This document shows positions 1-5,576 of a stretch of DNA of 10,316 nt, piece by piece (positions within the stretch are counted from its first letter, which is position 1; each line of letters begins with the position of its first letter). Origin of the DNA: an uncultured Clostridia bacterium. Lineage in GTDB: Bacteria; Bacillota; Clostridia; UBA1381. The position numbers and the translations under genes were made by a program. The notes under the pieces were generated by a model. The model ran no database searches. It was not told where the DNA came from and saw nothing but the letters and a program-made list of their open reading frames with translations. The stretch is taken from assembly GCA_910578235.1 (NCBI GenBank), contig CAJTPP010000044.1:5229-15544 (forward strand), read 5' to 3'.

Positions 1-407
1 CCGCATTTGCGCTCGGCGCTGACGGTATACAGGTTGGAACACGTTTTATTTGTTCAACGGAATGTATTGTGCATGATAATTACAAGCAGGCTGTGCTTAA
101 GGCGAAGGATAGAGACGCCGTTGTTACAGGAAGAAGCACAGGCGCTCCTGTAAGGGCGCTAAAAAACAAGCTTACACGCGAATATGACAAGCTTGAAAAG
201 GCGGGCGCTTCTTTTGAGGAAATCGAGGCTCTCGGTGTCGGCGGTTTGAGGCGCGCGTTTGAGGAAGGCGATGTTCAAACAGGCTCGCTTATGGCGGGAC
301 AGTCGGCTGCGATGGTGAACAAGCTGGAGTCGTGTGCTGATATTATAAAAAGTTATTTTGAGGATACAAAAACGGTAATTGAAGCGATAAATTCAAAATT
401 AAACTAA
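1..407 (+). CDS. fabK: Enoyl-ACP reductase II (FabK), C-terminal part
   Basis: This is the C-terminal end of a gene that begins outside the window. The frame is open from base 3 and gives 134 residues to a TAA at 405-407. FabK is the FMN-dependent, NAD(P)H-using enoyl-ACP reductase that finishes each cytosolic fatty acid elongation cycle in many Firmicutes, in place of FabI. The visible part starts with GADGIQVGTRF, the flavin phosphate-binding stretch of the FabK/nitronate monooxygenase TIM-barrel family. It continues with the FabK-type segment APVRALKNKLTREYDKLEKAG and the C-terminal GDVQTGSLMAGQSA motif. The family is usually about 310-320 residues, so somewhat over 40% is present. Nitronate monooxygenase is the main alternative, but the C-terminal motifs and the fabD neighbour 16 nt downstream favour FabK. 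No break is seen in the visible part. Confidence 0.93.
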   Translation, partial: AFALGADGIQVGTRFICSTECIVHDNYKQAVLKAKDRDAVVTGRSTGAPVRALKNKLTREYDKLEKAGASFEEIEALGVGGLRRAFEEGDVQTGSLMAGQSAAMVNKLESCADIIKSYFEDTKTVIEAINSKLN

Positions 408-423
408 TAAGGAGAATATAAGA

Positions 424-1359
424 ATGGGTAAGTTAGCATTCGTATTTGCGGGACAGGGAGCCCAGGCTGTTGGAATGGGAAAGGAACTGGCTGAGAATTT
501 TCCTGTGGCCGATAAAGCTTTTGACGAAGCAAGTGAGGCTCTTGGTTTTGACATAAAGGAAATGATTTGGAACGGTGACAGTGAAACACTTATGATAACA
601 GAGAATACGCAGCCTACAATAGTGACCATGAGTGTAGCCGCGCTTCGCGTACTTGAGGAAAAGGGGATAAAGCCCGATGTTGTCGCAGGACTAAGTTTAG
701 GAGAATATACAGCGCATATCGCTTCAGGCTCTATAGATTTTTCAGATGGAGTAAGGCTTGTAAAAAAACGCGGTAAATATATGCAGGAAGAAGTGCCGGT
801 AGGCGAGGGCGCTATGGCCGCAATTATTGCTTTGAGTAGTGAAGAAGTAATAGCATGCTGTGAGGAGGCGTCAAAGCTTGGGGTGTGCTCGCCAGCCAAC
901 TTTAACTGCCCGGGACAGATTGTTGTGTCGGGAGAAACAGACGCGGTTGAAAAATGCTGTGAGATCGCAAAGGAAAAGGGTGCGAAAAGAGCTATGAAGC
1001 TTCCCGTATCTGCTCCGTTCCACTGTGAAATGCTTATCGGCGCAGGAGAAAAACTGGCGAAGGAACTTGAGAATGTTGAAGTTAAGGATATGAAAATTCC
1101 TGTAATAACAAATGTAACTGCTGATTATATATCTTCTAAGGAGGATATTAAACCGCTGCTTATCAGTCAGGTGTCGTCTTCTGTAAAATGGGAGGACACG
1201 ATAAGGAGAATGATCGCTGACGGCGTGGACACCTTTGTAGAGGTTGGGCCGGGAAAAGCGCTGAGCGGATTTATAAAGAAGGTTTCGAGAGACGTAAATG
1301 TGTTTAACGTTGAGGATATGGTCTCGCTTGAAAAGACACTGAACGGTCTTGAAGCATAA
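424..1359 (+). CDS. fabD: Malonyl-CoA:ACP transacylase (FabD)
   Basis: This 311-residue cytosolic enzyme moves malonyl groups from CoA to the phosphopantetheine arm of ACP, supplying the extender unit for FabF. The N-terminal GQGAQ motif is at residues 10-14. The nucleophile is Ser91 in GLSLG (89-93), the substrate-carboxylate arginine is R116 in VKKRGKYMQE, and the catalytic His200 lies in PVSAPFHC. These sit one residue from their E. coli FabD equivalents (S92, R117, H201). The length matches the family (about 310), so the gene looks complete and active. The start ATG has an AAGGAG site at 409-414, nine bases upstream. It follows fabK by 16 nt and precedes fabG by 18 nt, consistent with one transcript. 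Confidence 0.97.
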   Translation: MGKLAFVFAGQGAQAVGMGKELAENFPVADKAFDEASEALGFDIKEMIWNGDSETLMITENTQPTIVTMSVAALRVLEEKGIKPDVVAGLSLGEYTAHIASGSIDFSDGVRLVKKRGKYMQEEVPVGEGAMAAIIALSSEEVIACCEEASKLGVCSPANFNCPGQIVVSGETDAVEKCCEIAKEKGAKRAMKLPVSAPFHCEMLIGAGEKLAKELENVEVKDMKIPVITNVTADYISSKEDIKPLLISQVSSSVKWEDTIRRMIADGVDTFVEVGPGKALSGFIKKVSRDVNVFNVEDMVSLEKTLNGLEA

Positions 1360-1377
1360 GAGAGGGGAGAAAAATAT

Positions 1378-2118
1378 ATGTTAAAAGGAAGAACTGCGGT
1401 TATTACTGGTTCGGGGAGAGGTATAGGAAAATCTATTGCTATGAAGCTTGCTTCATACGGAGCTAATGTAGTGATAAATGATATCCCTTCCTCTGAGGAC
1501 GCTGATAAAACCTGTGAGGAAATAAAATCTATGGGTGTTGACAGCATAGTAATAAAGGGTGACGTTAGAAATAAAGAGGATGTAGATAGGCTTATATCGG
1601 GAACAATTGAGCATTTCGGAAAGATTGATATATTTGTCAATAACGCAGGCATTACAAGAGACGGTCTTATGATAAGAATGTCGGAAGAGGACTGGGATCT
1701 TGTGATGGATATAAACCTTAAAGGCGCGTTTAACTGTATTAAAGCGGTTGCGAGACCTATGATGAAACAGAGAAGCGGCGCTATTATAAATATCGCGTCT
1801 ATTGTAGGGGTTATGGGTAATCCCGGTCAGGCAAACTATGTTGCGTCAAAGGCGGGATTGATAGGACTTACAAAGACAACCGCAAAGGAATTTGCGACAA
1901 GAGGTATCAGATGCAACGCGGTTGCGCCCGGTTTTATACGCAGCGCAATGACAGATGTGCTTTCGGATGAAGTGAAAAAGCAGTATTTTGACGCGATCCC
2001 GCTCGGTAAATTTGGTGAAACAGAAAATATTGCTGATGTTGTAGCGTTTCTCGCGTCGGATATGTCACAATATGTGACAGGACAGGTAATAAATGTTGAC
2101 GGCGGACTTGTAATGTAA
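1378..2118 (+). CDS. fabG: 3-oxoacyl-ACP reductase (FabG)
   Basis: This 246-residue classical short-chain dehydrogenase reduces 3-ketoacyl-ACP to 3-hydroxyacyl-ACP with NADPH. The Rossmann dinucleotide motif TGSGRGIG is at residues 10-17 and NNAG at 88-91. The catalytic tetrad is N113, S141, Y154 and K158 (NYVASKAG). The protein ends in the usual FabG tail VTGQVINVDGGLVM. Short-chain dehydrogenases are a broad family, but the length, the NVDGG tail and the position between fabD and acpP make FabG the clear choice. An AGGGGAG site at 1363-1369 lies eight bases before the ATG. The last 23 bases of the gene also contain the -35 element and spacer of a predicted acpP promoter. Confidence 0.97.
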   Translation: MLKGRTAVITGSGRGIGKSIAMKLASYGANVVINDIPSSEDADKTCEEIKSMGVDSIVIKGDVRNKEDVDRLISGTIEHFGKIDIFVNNAGITRDGLMIRMSEEDWDLVMDINLKGAFNCIKAVARPMMKQRSGAIINIASIVGVMGNPGQANYVASKAGLIGLTKTTAKEFATRGIRCNAVAPGFIRSAMTDVLSDEVKKQYFDAIPLGKFGETENIADVVAFLASDMSQYVTGQVINVDGGLVM

Positions 2119-2124
2119 TATAAT
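2096..2124 (+). promoter_or_regulatory. Predicted sigma-A promoter for acpP, overlapping the end of fabG
   Basis: A -35 box TTGACG (2096-2101, five of six consensus bases) is followed by exactly 17 bases and a perfect -10 box TATAAT (2119-2124) placed directly after the fabG stop codon. Transcription would start near 2131, giving a leader of about 50 nt before acpP. The -35 bases fall in the conserved NVDGG codons of fabG, so their fit could be partly coincidental; the -10 box is in non-coding sequence. A dedicated promoter for acpP is plausible because ACP is needed in much larger amounts than the enzymes. Confidence 0.6.
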
Positions 2125-2127
2125 AGT

Positions 2128-2153
2128 TATATAATTCATTAAGAATTTATATA
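2128..2153. repeat. AT-rich imperfect inverted repeat in the acpP leader
   Basis: The arms TATATAATTC (2128-2137) and GAATT-T-ATATA (2143-2153) are complementary over ten base pairs with a single bulged T at 2148, around a five-base loop. It lies just downstream of the predicted -10 box, around the expected transcription start, where an operator could sit. The sequence does not match the FapR or FabT consensus as I know them, and AT-rich DNA forms such repeats easily. Confidence 0.3.
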
Positions 2154-2183
2154 TACATCACTGAAAGGGGGTGCAGGATAATA

Positions 2184-2414
2184 ATGGAGGAATTTGAAAG
2201 AGTGAAAAACGTTATCGTTGACCAGCTTAGTGTTGATGCGGAAGAAGTAACACTTGAAGCATCATTTGTTGACGATTTGGGTGCTGACTCATTGGACGTG
2301 GTTGAGCTTATCATGGGTTTGGAAACAGAGTTTGATATCGAAATCCCTGATGAGGACGCTGAAAAAATCAGCACAGTTGGCGACGCAGTTGAATATATCA
2401 AAAATCATGCGTAA
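2184..2414 (+). CDS. acpP: Acyl carrier protein (ACP)
   Basis: This 76-residue acidic protein carries growing acyl chains as thioesters on a 4'-phosphopantetheine arm and shuttles them between FabD, FabG, FabF, FabK and the dehydratase. The attachment serine is Ser36 in the hallmark motif DDLGADSLDVVELIM. Helix II residues after it and the acidic stretch EFDIEIPDEDAEK match the standard ACP fold, and the length is typical. The ribosome site AAGGGGGTG (2165-2173) differs by one base from AAGGAGGTG; its spacing to the ATG (about 10 nt after the last G) is on the long side. The gene has its own predicted promoter upstream and a strong hairpin 16 nt downstream, suggesting a separate abundant short transcript in addition to read-through from fabG. 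Confidence 0.97.
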   Translation: MEEFERVKNVIVDQLSVDAEEVTLEASFVDDLGADSLDVVELIMGLETEFDIEIPDEDAEKISTVGDAVEYIKNHA

Positions 2415-2430
2415 GATACAGCGGTTTAGA

Positions 2431-2461
2431 GCCCTGCTTCAAAGCTGATTTGATGCAGGGC
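2431..2461 (+). terminator. Stable hairpin after acpP: partial terminator or RNA stabiliser
   Basis: GCCCTGC (2431-2437) pairs perfectly with GCAGGGC (2455-2461). After one T-T mismatch, TCAAA (2439-2443) pairs with TTTGA (2449-2453), leaving a five-base GCTGA loop. This makes a 12-bp stem. It is followed by ATAAGCTTTTG, which has only four consecutive T residues, so termination is probably incomplete and fabF can still be transcribed from upstream. It may equally act as a 3' end that protects acpP mRNA. Confidence 0.6.
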
Positions 2462-2469
2462 ATAAGCTT

Positions 2470-2499
2470 TTGATTAGAAAATAATTATATTTATATATA
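2470..2499 (+). promoter_or_regulatory. Possible weak promoter for fabF
   Basis: TTGATT (2470-2475) and TATATA (2494-2499) are 18 bases apart in the AT-rich gap after the acpP hairpin and about 30 bases before the fabF start. The match is modest, and AT-rich sequence yields such boxes by chance. It would let fabF be made independently of read-through past the hairpin. Confidence 0.25.
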
Positions 2500-2529
2500 C
2501 CTATTAAAAATAAAACAGGAGGCAAAGAA

Positions 2530-3768
2530 ATGAGACGAGTTGTTGTAACCGGTTTGGGAGCAGTTACTCCGCTGGGGAATGATGTAAAATCGTTCTGGGA
2601 AGCTATACGGGCCGGAAAGTGCGGCATAGACAAGGTGACACATTTTGACGCGTCGGAGTTTAAAACACAGATTGCGGGTGAGGTTAAAAATTTTGAGCCT
2701 GCCGATTATATGGATAAAAAAGACGCCAGAAAAATGGACAGGTATACACAGTTTGCAATGGTGGCCGCAAGCGAGGCGGTAGCTGATTCGGCTCTTGACA
2801 TGGAGAAGGAAAATCCGTGGCGTGTCGGCGTTATTACCGGAAGCGGTATCGGTGGTATTAAAACGCTTGAAGAACAGCATAAAATGCTTCTTGACAGAGG
2901 TCCGGGACGTGTCAGCCCATTTTTTATACCTATGATGATAGGAAATATGGGGGCGGCTCAGATTGCGATTAAATTTAAGGCGAAAGGTATTAACGAAAAT
3001 GTTGTTACAGCCTGCGCTTCAAGTACAAATGCTATTGGTGACGCAATGCGTCATATTCAGTATGGAAATAATGATGTTATTATTGCGGGCGGAGCCGAGG
3101 CTGCTGTAAGCCCTCTTGCATTTGCGGGATTTTGCACAATGAAGGCTATGTCTACAAGAAATGACGATCCTCAGACGGCGTCAAGACCGTTTGACGCTGA
3201 TCGTGACGGTTTTGTGCTCAGCGAGGGCGCAGGATTTGTTGTGCTTGAAGAACTTGAGCATGCAAAGAAGCGGGGGGCGCGTATTTACTGCGAGCTTGTC
3301 GGCTATGGAGCAACTGATGATGCTTATCACATAACAAGTCCTGTTCCCGGAGGTGAGGGCGGCGCAAAGGCTATGGAGCTTGCGATTAAGGACGCCGGAC
3401 TTGAGCCGAAGGATATTACTTATATTAACGCGCACGGAACATCAACAAAGTATAATGATTCTTTTGAAACTCAGGCTATAAAAAGCGTGCTTGGAGACGC
3501 TGCGAAGACTGTTGCGGTAAGCTCGACAAAGTCTATGACAGGACACCTGTTAGGCGCGGCGGGCGGTGTGGAGGCTATAATATGTTCGCTCGCTATTAAG
3601 GAGGGGTATATTCCGCCGACAATAAATTATACAACGCCGGATCCGGAGTGTGATCTTGATATTGTGCCGAATGAAGGCAGACAGCGGGAGGTTAAGACGG
3701 CAATGTCTAATTCGCTTGGCTTCGGAGGACATAACGCTACTATTGTCATGAAAAAGTATGAGGACTAA
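2530..3768 (+). CDS. fabF: 3-oxoacyl-ACP synthase II (FabF)
   Basis: This 412-residue cytosolic homodimeric condensing enzyme extends acyl-ACP with malonyl-ACP, releasing CO2. The thiolase-fold Cys-His-His triad is complete: Cys162 in NVVTACASSTNAIG, His302 in NAHGTSTKYND, and His339 in STKSMTGHLLGAAGG, with the accompanying Lys334. The gatekeeper Phe398 lies in NSLGFGGHN. The length is that of FabF (about 410), and the Cys-His-His triad excludes a FabH-type (Cys-His-Asn) enzyme. A perfect AGGAGG site (2517-2522) is seven bases before the ATG. It is the last fatty acid synthesis gene here; the acc and fabZ genes that often follow in Clostridia are absent, and rnc comes next. Confidence 0.97.
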   Translation: MRRVVVTGLGAVTPLGNDVKSFWEAIRAGKCGIDKVTHFDASEFKTQIAGEVKNFEPADYMDKKDARKMDRYTQFAMVAASEAVADSALDMEKENPWRVGVITGSGIGGIKTLEEQHKMLLDRGPGRVSPFFIPMMIGNMGAAQIAIKFKAKGINENVVTACASSTNAIGDAMRHIQYGNNDVIIAGGAEAAVSPLAFAGFCTMKAMSTRNDDPQTASRPFDADRDGFVLSEGAGFVVLEELEHAKKRGARIYCELVGYGATDDAYHITSPVPGGEGGAKAMELAIKDAGLEPKDITYINAHGTSTKYNDSFETQAIKSVLGDAAKTVAVSSTKSMTGHLLGAAGGVEAIICSLAIKEGYIPPTINYTTPDPECDLDIVPNEGRQREVKTAMSNSLGFGGHNATIVMKKYED

Positions 3769-3787
3769 TATTTTAATATTTGCAGTA

Positions 3788-3816
3788 TTAGAGGATGCCT
3801 TTTGGGCACCCTCTAA
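3788..3816 (+). terminator. Hairpin after fabF, probable end of the fab operon
   Basis: TTAGAGG (3788-3794) pairs with CCTCTAA (3810-3816). After an A-C mismatch, TGCC (3796-3799) pairs with GGCA (3805-3808) around the loop TTTTG. GCA (3782-3784) and TGC (3817-3819) could extend the base. The following sequence GTTTATATGT is T-rich but lacks a continuous run, so read-through into rnc is likely. The hairpin starts 20 nt after the fabF stop. Confidence 0.55.
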
Positions 3817-3830
3817 TGCCGTTTATATGT

Positions 3831-3871
3831 ATTGCTCCAAAAAGCGAAAATATTTCACTGTTTGGAGCAGT
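3831..3871 (+). promoter_or_regulatory. Long stem in the rnc leader, candidate RNase III autoregulatory site
   Basis: TGCTCCAAA (3833-3841) pairs perfectly with TTTGGAGCA (3861-3869), extended outward by a T-G wobble and an A-T pair. Inward, after an A-G mismatch, AG (3843-3844) pairs with CT (3858-3859); after a C-A mismatch, GAAA (3846-3849) pairs with TTTC (3853-3856) around a three-base ATA loop. The total is 17 pairs with two mismatches. It ends ten bases before the rnc ribosome binding site. In E. coli, RNase III cuts a stem in its own leader and so represses itself; a similar role here is inference. No T-run follows it, which argues against a terminator. Confidence 0.5.
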
Positions 3872-3880
3872 TCATATCGG

Positions 3881-3886
3881 AAAGGA
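3881..3886 (+). promoter_or_regulatory. Ribosome binding site deciding the rnc start
   Basis: AAAGGA lies 2, 5 and 8 bases upstream of three consecutive in-frame ATG codons (3889, 3892, 3895). Spacing favours 3895, with 3892 possible and 3889 unlikely. Confidence 0.6.
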
Positions 3887-3894
3887 TTATGATG

Positions 3895-4572
3895 ATGAAA
3901 GATATTGAAAAGGAAATAGGCTATACATTTAAGAATAAAAAACTGCTTGAAACAGCTCTTACGCACAGCTCATACGCTAATGAATACAAAAAGGAAAGTA
4001 ATGAGCGGCTTGAATTTCTCGGCGACTCTGTGCTTAGTATTATAATGAGCGATTATCTCTTTAAAAAACTTGAAAATATTAATGAAGGATGGCTGTCTAA
4101 ATACCGCGCTACTCTTGTGTGCGAACAGTCTTTAAATGAGGTGTCAAAGAAAATTAAGCTCAGTACATTTATTAGGCTCGGCAGAGGCGAGGAAATGACA
4201 GGAGGACGCGAAAGAGCGTCTATTGTATCGGACGCTTTTGAAGCGCTGATCGCGGCTATTTATATTGACGCGGGTATAGAATTCGTAAGAGGCTGGGTTA
4301 TAAATTTAATGCTTGACGCAATTGAAACGGTTATTTCCGGTCACGGATACGCGGATTATAAAACAATGCTTCAGGAGGTTTTCCAGACGGGAACATCGGG
4401 TAAGGTTACTTACAGGACTGTTTCCGAAACAGGACTTGATCATAATAAAACCTTTGAGGTAGAGGTGCTTGTGGATGATATACCAAAAGCGAGAGGGATT
4501 GGTCACAACAAAAAAGAAGCGGAGCAAAACGCGGCGCATACTGTGCTGAAAAATATAGGCAAGGTATCATGA
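3895..4572 (+). CDS. rnc: Ribonuclease III
   Basis: This double-strand-specific endoribonuclease matures rRNA precursors and cleaves structured mRNAs. From the third of three tandem ATGs it is 225 residues, matching the family (about 226 in E. coli). The RNase III domain carries the signature NERLEFLGD (36-44), with metal ligands E40, D44, D113 and E116 one residue below the E. coli numbering. A double-stranded RNA-binding domain covers about 153-222, beginning DYKTMLQEVFQ and ending in the basic helix GIGHNKKEAEQNAAHTVLKN. An in-frame TTG at 3832 would add 21 residues but lies inside the leader stem and lacks a ribosome site, so it was not used. The stop overlaps the next gene's start in an ATGA arrangement, implying coupled translation. 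Confidence 0.96.
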   Translation: MKDIEKEIGYTFKNKKLLETALTHSSYANEYKKESNERLEFLGDSVLSIIMSDYLFKKLENINEGWLSKYRATLVCEQSLNEVSKKIKLSTFIRLGRGEEMTGGRERASIVSDAFEALIAAIYIDAGIEFVRGWVINLMLDAIETVISGHGYADYKTMLQEVFQTGTSGKVTYRTVSETGLDHNKTFEVEVLVDDIPKARGIGHNKKEAEQNAAHTVLKNIGKVS

Positions 4573-5576
4573 AAACATATAATATACCCATATTTGTACC
4601 GCACAGAGGCTGCCCTTTTGACTGCGTTTTTTGTAATCAGAAGCGTATTACAGGCATGCAGACGGAGGTTACGGCTGATGATGTGCGCTATACAATAGAA
4701 AATCATCTTGAAACTTTGCCGTTAAAGGACAGGCATATTGAGGCGGCATTTTTCGGCGGAAGTTTTACAGGAATACCTTTTGCTGAACAAAGCAGTTTGC
4801 TTGCCACTGCTGATTGGTATGTAAAAAAGGGCTTGATAGACGGCATACGGGTATCTACGAGACCGGATTATATAAACAGGGACATTCTTGACAACCTGTT
4901 TAAATACGATGTTACGACTATTGAACTTGGCGTGCAGTCAATGGATAATACGGTGCTGAGAAATTCTAACCGCGGACATACAAGAGAGGATGTTATAGCC
5001 GCGGCAGAACTGATACGTCGGTATCCGTTTGTACTTGGATTACAAATGATGACGGGGCTGCCGTCTGATACAAATGAGAAATCACTGTATACCGCTGATG
5101 AAATAATAAAATTAAGTCCGGATATTGTACGGATTTATCCCACTCTGACAATAAAGGATACATTTTTGGAAAAGATGTATAAAGAGGGAAAGTATACGCC
5201 GCAAACGCTTGACGCTGCTGTGGAATTATCAAAGCGGCTTCTGCTTAAATTCGAGGAGCGTAATATTAAGGTTATACGAGTGGGGCTGCAGTCTACGGAC
5301 GAAATAAGCGAAAACGGCAGCGTTGTAGCGGGGCCTGTGCACAGCTCGTTTAGGGAAATGGTAGAAAGCAGTATTTACTATGATATTATAACGGAGAAGC
5401 TGAACGGCGGGAAATACAAAAAAGCGGATGTTTTTGTAAATCCGAAAGAAGTATCAAAGGCTGTAGGTAATAAGAGACATAATATAAATAAGATAAAAAA
5501 TGAACTTGGGATAGAAATAAAAATTTATCCGGATAAAGAACTTAATAAAAGAGAGGTGAGATGTGTTTGCTGTTAA
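4569..5576 (+). CDS. Elp3-like radical SAM protein without an acetyltransferase domain
   Basis: This 335-residue protein has a radical SAM core with a C-X3-C-X2-C cluster motif (C15, C19, C22; GCPFDCVFC) that would bind a 4Fe-4S cluster and SAM. FFGGSFTGIP (61-70) is the GG-type SAM contact, and IELGVQSMDN (118-127) and LGLQMMTGLPSDT (156-168) are the strands typical of the Elp3/MiaB/NifB group. Residues 187-240 (VRIYPTLTIKDTFLEKMYKEG onward) match the C-terminal radical SAM extension of Elp3/YhcC-type proteins. The Elp3 acetyltransferase domain (full Elp3 is about 550 residues) is missing. Residues 286-322 resemble a KH-type RNA-binding fold (VGNKRHNINKIKNELGIEI). The reaction and substrate are unknown; RNA modification is a guess from relatives. 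It starts inside the rnc stop and ends inside smc. The last residues, CVCC, are encoded in the overlap. Confidence 0.85.
   Translation: MKTYNIPIFVPHRGCPFDCVFCNQKRITGMQTEVTADDVRYTIENHLETLPLKDRHIEAAFFGGSFTGIPFAEQSSLLATADWYVKKGLIDGIRVSTRPDYINRDILDNLFKYDVTTIELGVQSMDNTVLRNSNRGHTREDVIAAAELIRRYPFVLGLQMMTGLPSDTNEKSLYTADEIIKLSPDIVRIYPTLTIKDTFLEKMYKEGKYTPQTLDAAVELSKRLLLKFEERNIKVIRVGLQSTDEISENGSVVAGPVHSSFREMVESSIYYDIITEKLNGGKYKKADVFVNPKEVSKAVGNKRHNINKIKNELGIEIKIYPDKELNKREVRCVCC
5553..5559 (+). promoter_or_regulatory. Ribosome binding site deciding the smc start
   Basis: GAGGTGA matches the extended Shine-Dalgarno sequence over seven bases. It is only one base from the ATG at 5561 but seven bases from the TTG at 5567, which favours TTG as the smc start. 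Confidence 0.6.

Noticed and set aside
399..899. 166-codon open frame on the minus strand opposite fabD
   Set aside because: It is the antisense of a well-conserved gene; low-complexity Ser/Ile/Pro-rich translation is typical of a shadow frame. The same applies to the minus-strand frames at 1167-1652, 6107-6864, 8413-8742 and 9092-9502.
2128..2153. FapR or FabT operator in front of acpP
   Set aside because: The inverted repeat does not match either regulator's consensus as I know it, so no regulator is named.
2254..2448. 64-codon + strand frame overlapping acpP
   Set aside because: It is an out-of-frame reading of the acpP coding region with no ribosome site of its own.
3832..3894. N-terminal extension of RNase III from a TTG at 3832 (21 extra residues)
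   Set aside because: The TTG lies within the leader stem, has no ribosome site, and the extension does not resemble RNase III; the AAAGGA site and tandem ATGs give the standard family length.
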